A DNA stretch of 43,843 bases, from contig CAMVIN010000006.1 of the NCBI GenBank assembly GCA_947167565.1, forward strand, positions 1 to 43,843, given 5' to 3'. Origin of the DNA: an uncultured Clostridia bacterium (GTDB lineage Bacteria > Bacillota > Clostridia > Lachnospirales > Lachnospiraceae). A program made the position numbers and the translations under genes. The notes beneath the pieces are model-generated. The model worked only from the letters and a program-made list of their open reading frames with translations. It was not told the DNA's origin and ran no database searches. Below, one piece after another: positions 20,035-28,019 of this stretch; within the stretch, counting starts at the first letter, position 1, and each line of letters starts with the position of its first letter.

Positions 20035-22134
20035 CTATTTGACAACAACTTTAATTGTCTTTGTCACAGTTTTGGCCGCATATTTCGCTGTCGCCTTTGC
20101 TTTGATTTTAACCTTAATTTTATATGTTCCCTTTTTGGTCTTTGCCGGAACTGTCAATTTACCTGTCTTAGAAACTTTAATCTTAGCTTTTGTCTTGCCG
20201 AAAATCTTATAAGTCAGTTTTCCTTTTGCTTTTCCGCCAAGTTTAAAGGTCTGTTTTTTCTTTGCTTTTTTCTTTGCCTTAATCTTGGTCTTTACACCCG
20301 TGATTTTCTGCTCAGCCTTCTCAGTTTTCTTGGTTGTGTTGTCTGCACTAGTTTTATCACTGTTCGTAGTGCTGCTATTATCGGCTTTTGTCTGAGCAGT
20401 ATTGGTCTGGCTGGTATTTGTGTTATTATCTGTATTTTTTTCGGTTTCTTGTGCCGTATCTTTTTTCTCTTCCCCTGTTGTAGTGGAAGCTGCCTCTGCT
20501 GTCACCTTAGTTGTGATATCCTGATAATTGTCGCTGACAATAGTAAGAGTATACTCAGTTCCTACCGTAGGTTCAACCTCTAAGGTCTGTGTCAATGATG
20601 TCAATACCACGCCATCCACAAGTTTTGTCACACTTCTGCCGCTTCCGGCACTCAGTGTCAGTTTAGGATTCGTCAGATTGGATAATTCTGCTCCTGTCAG
20701 CGTAATTACAAGTTCAGAACCTTTCAAAGTTGCTGTTGCCTGTGCGGTCGGATACGTTTTCTTGATTTTCTCCTGCAGTTCTGCAATCAGTGAGTTGGCC
20801 TCAACCGAAGTAGCCGTTCCGAGGCTTACCATTTCCTCCGCCTCTCCTACATGTTCTTTCAAATCATCATTAGAAGCATATCCGGTAGTTTTCTTTGCCA
20901 CCTCAACCAACGAATTCAACTCTGCCTTCTGTGCCTCAGAGATTACTGTAGCAACCGTTCTGACAATAGGTCCATAATTGCTGCTGTTAATTGTAACACT
21001 ATAGGTCGTGCCATCTGCCACAGCCTGAGTCAAAGCAACTTTACCATCTGCAACTTCCGCATTCGTGGCAACGCTGGTTCTGCCCGCCGTAACATTTACC
21101 TTTACATCTTTAAGTTCGGCAGGAATTCCACTGATAGCAATCGCACTCTCACCTGCTGTTGCCTTTAATGCAAGTGCTGACAGGTCACCGGCATAATAGC
21201 TGGCAAGTTTAAGATTATCCGTATATGGTTCCTTATCGCCAAACTGATTGATGGAAATCACTCCGAGGTCTGTAATCAAATCAACACCTGTAATGGTGGC
21301 ACCATTCATTCCCTCAAACTGATAGAATTTCTCTCCGCCATGATTTGTCTTGCCGGCGCCCTCTTTAATTGACCACGCAATTTCCACGTTGGCAACTTTA
21401 GCACCAAACCACAAATTTTCAAGAGTAGTCATACCATACGACTTATTGTCTTGTGTTTTAATTACCGCCCCATAAATTGCATTGTACTCAACATCAGAAT
21501 CGCCGTTACCGGATTTGATTAACTTTTTCCCTTCTGTATTGTAATTGTTATCCTCAACCTTCTTCGTTGTTGTCACACCCAGAAGAGAAATCTGGAAATC
21601 TCCGTAACTTCCACTGGTTGTCATCTCTCCTATTGAAAGAGAGCCGGTAGTAACCTTTGACTCACCAAACTTAGAAAACGTCTTTTTGTTATTCGTTCCC
21701 ACGCTCAATGTACTGTAAGCTGCCGGAGTCTCCGTCAAATCAGCAAACGAATAATCAGCCGCTGTTCCAAGGGCACTTTCTTCAACTTTTCCCGCTGTCA
21801 GTTTTGCGTAATCTTTTGCACTTACCTGAACCGGAATTGATACACCCTTGATGTACTTTCCGTCGTTATAAGTACCATTTGCCAGCCCGGTCGTCCCTGC
21901 GAATTTGGATGTCGTCGCTGTCGATACAGCATCCACGCCTTTATCCACTTCCCAGACCGCCTTGTCTGTCAACTCATATGCCTCATAAAAATCATTATAC
22001 GGCACATTCATCATTACATATTTTACATCCTTTGTGTCTGCTTGAGCTGTCGTTGCCGACGATATATTAAACGTCGCAGCAAATGCAACTGCTCCTACAA
22101 GAATTCCCGAAAGAATTTTCTTTGTCAATCTCAT
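20035..22134 (-). CDS. Large secreted protein, possible Tp47-like N-terminal domain, Lys-rich Ig-like C-terminus
   Basis: Signal peptide; YVMMNVPYNDFYEAYELTDKAVWEVDKGVDAVSTATTSK; Thr/Asn-rich linker; repetitive KTKIKAKKKAKKKQTFKLGGKAKGKLTYKI... C-terminus. Confidence 0.65.
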   Translation of the reverse strand: MRLTKKILSGILVGAVAFAATFNISSATTAQADTKDVKYVMMNVPYNDFYEAYELTDKAVWEVDKGVDAVSTATTSKFAGTTGLANGTYNDGKYIKGVSIPVQVSAKDYAKLTAGKVEESALGTAADYSFADLTETPAAYSTLSVGTNNKKTFSKFGESKVTTGSLSIGEMTTSGSYGDFQISLLGVTTTKKVEDNNYNTEGKKLIKSGNGDSDVEYNAIYGAVIKTQDNKSYGMTTLENLWFGAKVANVEIAWSIKEGAGKTNHGGEKFYQFEGMNGATITGVDLITDLGVISINQFGDKEPYTDNLKLASYYAGDLSALALKATAGESAIAISGIPAELKDVKVNVTAGRTSVATNAEVADGKVALTQAVADGTTYSVTINSSNYGPIVRTVATVISEAQKAELNSLVEVAKKTTGYASNDDLKEHVGEAEEMVSLGTATSVEANSLIAELQEKIKKTYPTAQATATLKGSELVITLTGAELSNLTNPKLTLSAGSGRSVTKLVDGVVLTSLTQTLEVEPTVGTEYTLTIVSDNYQDITTKVTAEAASTTTGEEKKDTAQETEKNTDNNTNTSQTNTAQTKADNSSTTNSDKTSADNTTKKTEKAEQKITGVKTKIKAKKKAKKKQTFKLGGKAKGKLTYKIFGKTKAKIKVSKTGKLTVPAKTKKGTYKIKVKIKAKATAKYAAKTVTKTIKVVVK

Positions 22135-22396
22135 CGTTTTACCTCCTTATATTTATAATCTAACCCTAATTAGTCGAGACTTACTTCGGTTAGCATTGAC
22201 AATTCACTATTCTATCTATTTTTTTCCAATTTTTCAAGCCTTGTTCATGATAGAATTTCTCAATTAGCCCATTTGATGTCATGTATTTAGGATGAAATTT
22301 ATAAAAATTTTCTTTGAAATTCCACAAAAAATTGTGGTAAACTATTATTGTATCGAAAAAAAGAAGTTATCCCATAAGAAAAAGGAGGCGTGTACC

Positions 22397-22897
22397 GTGT
22401 ACGAAATTGGGGATTACATTATCAAAGCTGTTCATGGTCTGTGTCGTGTTGAGGACATCGTTCATTTGGACATGTCCGGTGCTGACAAAAGCACACTTTA
22501 TTATTTACTGATTCCCGTCAACGACCAAAAAGATAAAGTCTACATGCCTACAGAAAAGGCTGCTGTCAAGACAAGAAAAGCCATGACAGAAGAAGAGGCT
22601 TGGAATCTCATTCACCGAATTAACGAAATTGATGAATTAACAATTGAAAATGAGAATGTACGTGAACAGCGTTATAAGGAAACAATTCGAGGCGGAAACC
22701 CCGAATCACTGGTCGGCATTATCAAAATGACCTACATACGAAACAAAAAACGTGAAGATGCCGGAAAAAAAGGAACAGCCATGGACGAGCGTTATTTTGA
22801 ACTGGCTGAAAACAATCTCTACTCCGAGCTTGCATTTGCACTTAACAAATCAAAAGAAGATATTAGCGATCTTATATGGAGAGAATATCAGTCATGA
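22397..22897 (+). CDS. CarD-like transcriptional regulator
   Basis: VYEIGDYIIKAVHGLCRVEDIVHLDMSG...LYYLLIPVNDQKDKVYMPTEKAA typical of the CarD/CdnL N-terminal domain; GTG at 22397 preceded by AAAGGAGG. The listed ORF start at 22292 is probably too early. Confidence 0.85.
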   Translation: MYEIGDYIIKAVHGLCRVEDIVHLDMSGADKSTLYYLLIPVNDQKDKVYMPTEKAAVKTRKAMTEEEAWNLIHRINEIDELTIENENVREQRYKETIRGGNPESLVGIIKMTYIRNKKREDAGKKGTAMDERYFELAENNLYSELAFALNKSKEDISDLIWREYQS

Positions 22898-23709
22898 AAA
22901 AAAACAGTTCTTATATTTCTATTTTAGTACTTACCCTGTCTCTTCTGCTATCCGCCGGCACTGCACAGCGAAGTTATGCCGAAGAGACAGATTATTCAGT
23001 TTCAGAAACTCCTGCTCCCGATGAATCGGAGACAACTGTAGAACGTCAAAAAACAGACCTCCTAACCCTTTACGGGAACGAACAGGCAACCACCATTGTC
23101 AGCGTCAAGGGGTATACTTGGGCAGAGAAAAAGACGATGTTTTATAAGAAAAAAATCCCGAATGATGTCTGGAAATCCATGAAGGGCAAATCTTATAGCA
23201 AGGGATGTCCTGTAAAGCGCAGTGGTCTTCGTCTCCTGCGTATTCTATATTACGGATATGATAAAAAGACGCACATCGGCGAGATGGTTGTCAACAAAAA
23301 GATTGCATCTAAATGTGTGAAAATTTTTTACCTATTATATAAGAAAAAATATCAGATAGAAAAAGTTCAGCGAATCGACGCCTACAACGGTGACGATGAA
23401 GCTTCTATGTCGGACAATAATACCTCCTGCTTTAATTACCGGACAGTGAGCGGCACCACAAAATTATCCAAGCACAGTTACGGGCTTGCCATTGACATCA
23501 ATCCGCGGTATAATCCTTATATCCGCACAGTAAATGGCAAGAGAAAGGTTGAGCCGTCCAACGGAAAAAAATATGCGAACAGGAACAAAACATTTAAACA
23601 CAAGATTACTCGCAAAGATACCTGCTACAAACTTTTTCATAAGAACGAATTTAAATGGGGCGGGGACTGGATTACCGTAAAGGACTATCAGCATTTCGAA
23701 AAGATTTGA
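22894..23709 (+). CDS. Secreted M15-family peptidase (D-alanyl-D-alanine carboxypeptidase-like)
   Basis: Signal peptide; SKHSYGLAIDINPRYNPYI...FKWGGDW....HFEKI matches M15 metal-ligand pattern (HxxxxAxD..., WGGDW, HFE); ATGA overlap with upstream gene. Confidence 0.85.
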   Translation: MKKNSSYISILVLTLSLLLSAGTAQRSYAEETDYSVSETPAPDESETTVERQKTDLLTLYGNEQATTIVSVKGYTWAEKKTMFYKKKIPNDVWKSMKGKSYSKGCPVKRSGLRLLRILYYGYDKKTHIGEMVVNKKIASKCVKIFYLLYKKKYQIEKVQRIDAYNGDDEASMSDNNTSCFNYRTVSGTTKLSKHSYGLAIDINPRYNPYIRTVNGKRKVEPSNGKKYANRNKTFKHKITRKDTCYKLFHKNEFKWGGDWITVKDYQHFEKI

Positions 23710-23732
23710 CAAAAATGTATCGGAGGTATTGC

Positions 23733-25256
23733 ATGTTAGCAGAAAACAAAATTTTAGCAGCAAAAAACGAGAGCAATGAAAACATTTTTTTAACACCCAG
23801 GCTGGCAAACCGTCACGGACTGGTGGCCGGCGCAACCGGAACCGGAAAGACTGTAACTCTCCGTGTCCTTGCGGAGTCTTTTTCCGACATGGGCGTTCCG
23901 GTATTTATGGCTGACGTCAAGGGAGACCTCGCCAGCATGGCAGACGCCGGAGAGGACAGCGATTCTATGAGAGAGCGCATTCAGAGTATGGGGCTTGATG
24001 AATTGGGATTTTCCTATTCTCCCTATCCGGTGACTTTATGGGACATTTTCGGTCAGAAAGGAATTCAGCTTCGCACAACAATTTCAGAAATGGGACCGCT
24101 TCTTTTAGCGCGACTGATGGATTTGAACGATTTACAGTCAGATATTTTGGCAATTGCCTTTAAAATCGCAGATGATCAAAATCTTCTGCTCTATGACACC
24201 AAAGACTTAAAAGCAATTCTCAATTACATATCAGAAAATCACAAAGACTTTGAGGCAGACTATGGAAAAATGAGTCCAACATCCATCGCAGCAATCGTGC
24301 GCGCCGTAGTGTCACTGGAAATCGCAGGTGGCGAGACGTTTTTCGGCGAGACTGCACTGAACGTCATGGACTGGTTTACCGTGGACAGCAGCGGCCGGGG
24401 GCAAATCAATATTCTGGACAGCGAGAGTCTGATTAACAACGGAAAAATGTACTCCACATTTCTTCTTTGGCTTTTGTCGGAACTGTTTGAGCGACTTCCA
24501 GAAGTCGGCGATATGGAAAAACCTAAGATGGTCTTTTTCTTCGATGAAGCTCATCTCCTCTTCAACGATGCTCCTAAAGCACTCGTGGAAAAAGTGGAGC
24601 AGGTTGTCAAGCTGATTCGCTCGAAAGGTGTCGGTGTATACTTCTGTACGCAGAATCCGAGGGATATTCCGGACGGCGTTCTGGCTCAACTCGGCAACCG
24701 GATTCAGCACGCACTCCACGCCTACACACCGACTGACCAGAAGGCAGTCAAAGCGGCGGCAGAGTCATTCCGGGTAAATCCCTCCTTTAACACTTATGAT
24801 ACCATTATGGCACTGGGCACCGGAGAGGCAGTTGTCTCCTTTTTGGAAGAAAACGGTGCACCGGGGATGGCAGAAAAGGTACATATTCTCCCACCTCGTT
24901 CCCGTCTCGGCAGTATCGACAGTACACGAAGAGACGCCTTGATAAAAGGAAGCCTTCTCTACAGCAAATATGCAGAAGCTGTGGACCCGGATTCCGCCTA
25001 TGAATTCTTGATGCGCATGGGTCTTGAAAAACAGGCAAAAGAACAAGAAGAAAAAGCGGTTGCCAAGAAAGCGGAGACAAATTCGAAAGCAACAAAACGT
25101 GCCGTCAAATCCGTCGGAAATACCGTTGCCGGAACAATCGGTCGCGAAGTTGGAAAAAATGCCATGTCCGGCATGGGTTCTTTCGGCAAGCGCCTCGGAG
25201 GAAATGCCGGCGCCAGTATCGCAAGAGGACTCTTTTCCACTCTGTTTAAATTATAA
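23733..25256 (+). CDS. HerA-like/DUF853 ATPase
   Basis: GLVAGATGTGKTVTLRVLAESFSDMGVPVFMADVKGDLASMA; FFFDEAHLLFNDAPKALVEKVEQVVKLIRSKGVGVYFCTQNPRDIPDGVLAQLGNRIQHALHAYTP; CGGAGG RBS before ATG 23733. Confidence 0.9.
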   Translation: MLAENKILAAKNESNENIFLTPRLANRHGLVAGATGTGKTVTLRVLAESFSDMGVPVFMADVKGDLASMADAGEDSDSMRERIQSMGLDELGFSYSPYPVTLWDIFGQKGIQLRTTISEMGPLLLARLMDLNDLQSDILAIAFKIADDQNLLLYDTKDLKAILNYISENHKDFEADYGKMSPTSIAAIVRAVVSLEIAGGETFFGETALNVMDWFTVDSSGRGQINILDSESLINNGKMYSTFLLWLLSELFERLPEVGDMEKPKMVFFFDEAHLLFNDAPKALVEKVEQVVKLIRSKGVGVYFCTQNPRDIPDGVLAQLGNRIQHALHAYTPTDQKAVKAAAESFRVNPSFNTYDTIMALGTGEAVVSFLEENGAPGMAEKVHILPPRSRLGSIDSTRRDALIKGSLLYSKYAEAVDPDSAYEFLMRMGLEKQAKEQEEKAVAKKAETNSKATKRAVKSVGNTVAGTIGREVGKNAMSGMGSFGKRLGGNAGASIARGLFSTLFKL

Positions 25257-25265
25257 CTTTTGCAC

Positions 25266-25299
25266 AAAACCGGCATCTTCTGAAGATGCCGGTTTTTTA
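25266..25299. terminator. Bidirectional terminator shared by DUF853 ATPase (+) and reverse transcriptase (-) genes
   Basis: Hairpin AAACCGGCATCTTC/GAAGATGCCGGTTT with T tract on + and A-rich flank on the other side; overlaps the RT stop codon. Confidence 0.85.
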
Positions 25300-26517
25300 T
25301 TGTCGCTTTTTTCCCGCATAGAACTCATGGACAAGATTCCGGTAGCCCCACTCCTTTAATCTGTCATAATCGATTCGGTAATTTCCTTTGTAGTGCCTTC
25401 CCGTAACACAGTAACGGATGTACTCCTGCATATAGCAGTCAATTTCCCGCAGGCCGTCCACCGTTGTCAAAAGCGGAAAATAAAATCTGCTCCAGGAAAA
25501 TTCTTTCTCTCTTCCACTATCAAAAAATTTTTTGTTCATCGCCTTGATAAATCCTTTTGCCGCCTTCTCATAAGAAAGATTTTTTTTGTCACTCCAACGT
25601 CTTAGGGCATGCGCTTTTCTCTTGATCTTCTTTTTCATCTTTTTCTTTGTATTTTCTGACAAATCAATGGTTCCTCTGCCATCAAAAGAAAATCCGAGAA
25701 ATTCACAGGTATCACTTACCCTTCCCATATAAAATTTGGACGGGTTTAACTCCAGATGTCTTTTCTCCAGTTTCTCACACAACTGCTCACGTAATTCCTC
25801 TAATTTTCCTAAATCATCACACAAAATTAAAATATCATCTGAATACCTAAAATATTCTACCTCTCTCTTGGCAAAATAAGAATCCACATCTGACAGATAC
25901 AGGTTTGCAAAAAAAGGTGAACTCGGAGTTCCCGCCATCGCACCTCTTTTTTCTTCAATCACCCACTCTCTTTTCCCTGAACTGACAACTGCCCGGTCTG
26001 CCCTTAAAAGCTGTTCAAAGAGTTTATATAAATAGAAATCTCTTTCATTCAAAAATTGTAGTTTATTTAAGAGAATATCCACATCCATAGAATTAAAATA
26101 ATCATGAATGTCTACCTTCAGACAATATTTCTCCGACAATTTTTTAGTCTGCCGAATTGTCTGAATGGCATTTCGGACTCCGTAATCCTTTCGAAATGCA
26201 TAACAGTTTTTCTCAAATAAAAAATCATAGCGATAGAGCTTATAAGTAACCATTTTCAAAAAAATATTGAAGTCCTCCGGATAGAAATAAATGGTCCGCT
26301 TTTTCCCCGTCCCCCCTTTGCTGATTTCTTTTTTACAGGGTATCGGGACAAGAAACTCCTCTTTAAAAATTGCATCCAAAATAGGAATATACCGTTTTTG
26401 TTCGATATATTCCTGAATCCTTTTCTGCTCTTGTCTCGTCAAATTCTGTTGTTCTTTTTTATAAGAAAAAAAATCCTGCCAACTCTCCGGCAGGTATAGT
26501 TCCTCTAATATCTCCAT
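25297..26517 (-). CDS. Stand-alone reverse transcriptase (RNA-directed DNA polymerase)
   Basis: RT motifs: KVDIHDYFNSMD (motif with catalytic Asp), RGAMAGTPSSPFFANLYLSDVD, FRYSDDILIL (YxDD at about 25834-25845), LELNPSKFYMGRV, CEFLGFSF. No endonuclease or extra enzymatic domain visible. ORF track starts with TTG at 26520; ATG is at 26517. Confidence 0.92.
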   Translation of the reverse strand: MEILEELYLPESWQDFFSYKKEQQNLTRQEQKRIQEYIEQKRYIPILDAIFKEEFLVPIPCKKEISKGGTGKKRTIYFYPEDFNIFLKMVTYKLYRYDFLFEKNCYAFRKDYGVRNAIQTIRQTKKLSEKYCLKVDIHDYFNSMDVDILLNKLQFLNERDFYLYKLFEQLLRADRAVVSSGKREWVIEEKRGAMAGTPSSPFFANLYLSDVDSYFAKREVEYFRYSDDILILCDDLGKLEELREQLCEKLEKRHLELNPSKFYMGRVSDTCEFLGFSFDGRGTIDLSENTKKKMKKKIKRKAHALRRWSDKKNLSYEKAAKGFIKAMNKKFFDSGREKEFSWSRFYFPLLTTVDGLREIDCYMQEYIRYCVTGRHYKGNYRIDYDRLKEWGYRNLVHEFYAGKKRQ

Positions 26518-26554
26518 CAAAAAACTGCCCCATCAAAATTTGTTATAAAATTAG

Positions 26555-26697
26555 AAAAAGAAAGAGAAACAACTTTGAAGAAATCAAAGCGTGCTTGATT
26601 TCACCGGACTGAACGTGTTCCCACTGCCCGCAAAGCCTCATTGCGGAACACGCTTCGCCCATCGCGGGCGCAACGATGTGCATTTCTCTTTCTTTTT
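26555..26697 (-). ncRNA. Candidate structured ncRNA immediately upstream of the reverse transcriptase
   Basis: 15-bp perfect inverted repeat AAAAAGAAAGAGAAA (26697-26683) / TTTCTCTTTCTTTTT (26569-26555) enclosing hairpins CGCCC-gcgat-GGGCG, CGTGTTCC[GCAA-tgaggct-TTGC..]GGAACACG and GAAATCAA-gcacgct-TTGATTTC; 38 nt to the RT start codon. Confidence 0.6.
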
Positions 26698-26747
26698 TGC
26701 AAAAATAGTAACTGTTCGGTGCCCGCAAATCGGCTCACAAACAACTT

Positions 26748-27305
26748 TTACAGTGCAGACTGAATTCTGTCTGCCACATATCCGTCCTCATTCGGAAGAT
26801 ATGCAAAAAAATCTAACATTTTTATTCCGTTATTATCACAAAATCCCTTAATCTCACGATTGGCTGCATGATTATATTTCTGATAAGCTTTCCAGTAGCG
26901 GATATACAATACAGGATTACCCTCACTGCGAATTACAAACGAAATATTATCCGGAGAAGCCGTGCCATTTTTCCTTGTGTAAACCTCTCTTCCCAATTCA
27001 TTTTCCAACTGACTGATGGATAGATCTTTTTCTAACTCATAGGTTCCATCCGTCGCAATCGCCGCCTGTACCTTGTCTTCGAAATCACCTCCAGAACAAC
27101 TGCCTGCAGGTACCGAATCCACCCCGTTATCAGATGTGCTTCCAGTCGCCTTCTGAACTTCATTCACCGTCTGGTTAAAAGCTCTTGTCGCCTCATTCTC
27201 CAAATCAGAAAACAACTTCTTTGCCTCACCGGCAAGACCGCTGTCCTTCACCGCGTTATCAACCGCCTTGCTTCCCTTATTAAATAAATTATCTAAGAAT
27301 CCCAT
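26748..27305 (-). CDS. Hypothetical protein, amphipathic N-terminal region plus C-terminal uncharacterised domain
   Basis: RBS AGGAGGGGC before ATG; MGFLDNLFNKGSKAVDN...; C-terminal NISFVIRSEGNPVLYIRYWKAYQKYNHAANREIKGFCDNNGIKMLDFFAYLPNEDGYVADRI. Confidence 0.75.
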   Translation of the reverse strand: MGFLDNLFNKGSKAVDNAVKDSGLAGEAKKLFSDLENEATRAFNQTVNEVQKATGSTSDNGVDSVPAGSCSGGDFEDKVQAAIATDGTYELEKDLSISQLENELGREVYTRKNGTASPDNISFVIRSEGNPVLYIRYWKAYQKYNHAANREIKGFCDNNGIKMLDFFAYLPNEDGYVADRIQSAL

Positions 27306-27407
27306 ATGCCCCTCCTTTTTGATATGTCCGGCTCACATCGCCAAATCAAACTCCGATTCCGTATATAAAAATATTTTACTAAAAGCAGAGGTCCTTGTCA
27401 ACATCGC

Positions 27408-28013
27408 TCACTCAATCAAACTCCCCTTTTTGATGTTCTCTTGTATTATCCTGTCCGTAACCTCAAAAAGCTTTTCAGAACCGAATTTTGTCTTGCTCTG
27501 CCTCTCATAGACCTGACCAGAAGTAACACCATGTGCCCTCCAGTCCTCTCCGCCATTGCTGTTGTTAAGCAGAAGTGGCTGCAGATTGTCCATGGCATGT
27601 GCGTATTGGGATTCCGGCGTCCGGGCCTCTTCGAATTCATCAAACAGACGAATCATTTCCTCTTTCTGGTCATCGGGAAGCAGTGAAAATACTTTTTCTT
27701 TTGCCGCATCCTCCCGCTCTTTTTGCGTCTCTTTTGCCTCTGTATCGTAGGCATAGGTATCCCCCGCCTCAATCTCAACAATATCGTGAATGAGACACAT
27801 CAGCATGACCTTTCCGATATCAATCTCCTCGTTGGAATACTCTCGCAGAAGATATGCCATAATCGCCATATGCCACGCATGTTCCGCATCATTTTCATTT
27901 CTTCCATGACCGGATAAGTGTGTCTGGCGAAAAACATTTTTTTCTTTGTCAATTTCCAGCGCAAAATCCAGTTGCCTTTTTAATCGTTCATCCATTTTAC
28001 TATCCCTCCGCAA
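27408..28013 (-). CDS. HD domain hydrolase (YfbR/HDDC2-like 5'-deoxynucleotidase family)
   Basis: H..NDAEHAWHMAIMAYLLREY...VMLMCLIHDIVEIEAGDTYAYD HD signature. Confidence 0.88.
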   Translation of the reverse strand: MRRDSKMDERLKRQLDFALEIDKEKNVFRQTHLSGHGRNENDAEHAWHMAIMAYLLREYSNEEIDIGKVMLMCLIHDIVEIEAGDTYAYDTEAKETQKEREDAAKEKVFSLLPDDQKEEMIRLFDEFEEARTPESQYAHAMDNLQPLLLNNSNGGEDWRAHGVTSGQVYERQSKTKFGSEKLFEVTDRIIQENIKKGSLIE

Positions 28014-28019
28014 TCTTTT

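Noticed and set aside
22292-22396. N-terminal extension of the CarD ORF
   Set aside because: Overlaps the predicted promoter; the GTG at 22397 with AAAGGAGG is a better start and begins exactly at the CarD domain.
25297-26697. Canonical retron call
   Set aside because: No NAxxH or VTG motif and no AGC branch-G context at the 5' arm; only the layout is retron-like.
25297-26697. Group II intron or diversity-generating retroelement
   Set aside because: No recognisable domain V, no HNH domain, no template/variable repeat pair or avd-like gene visible by eye; a computed search could still change this.
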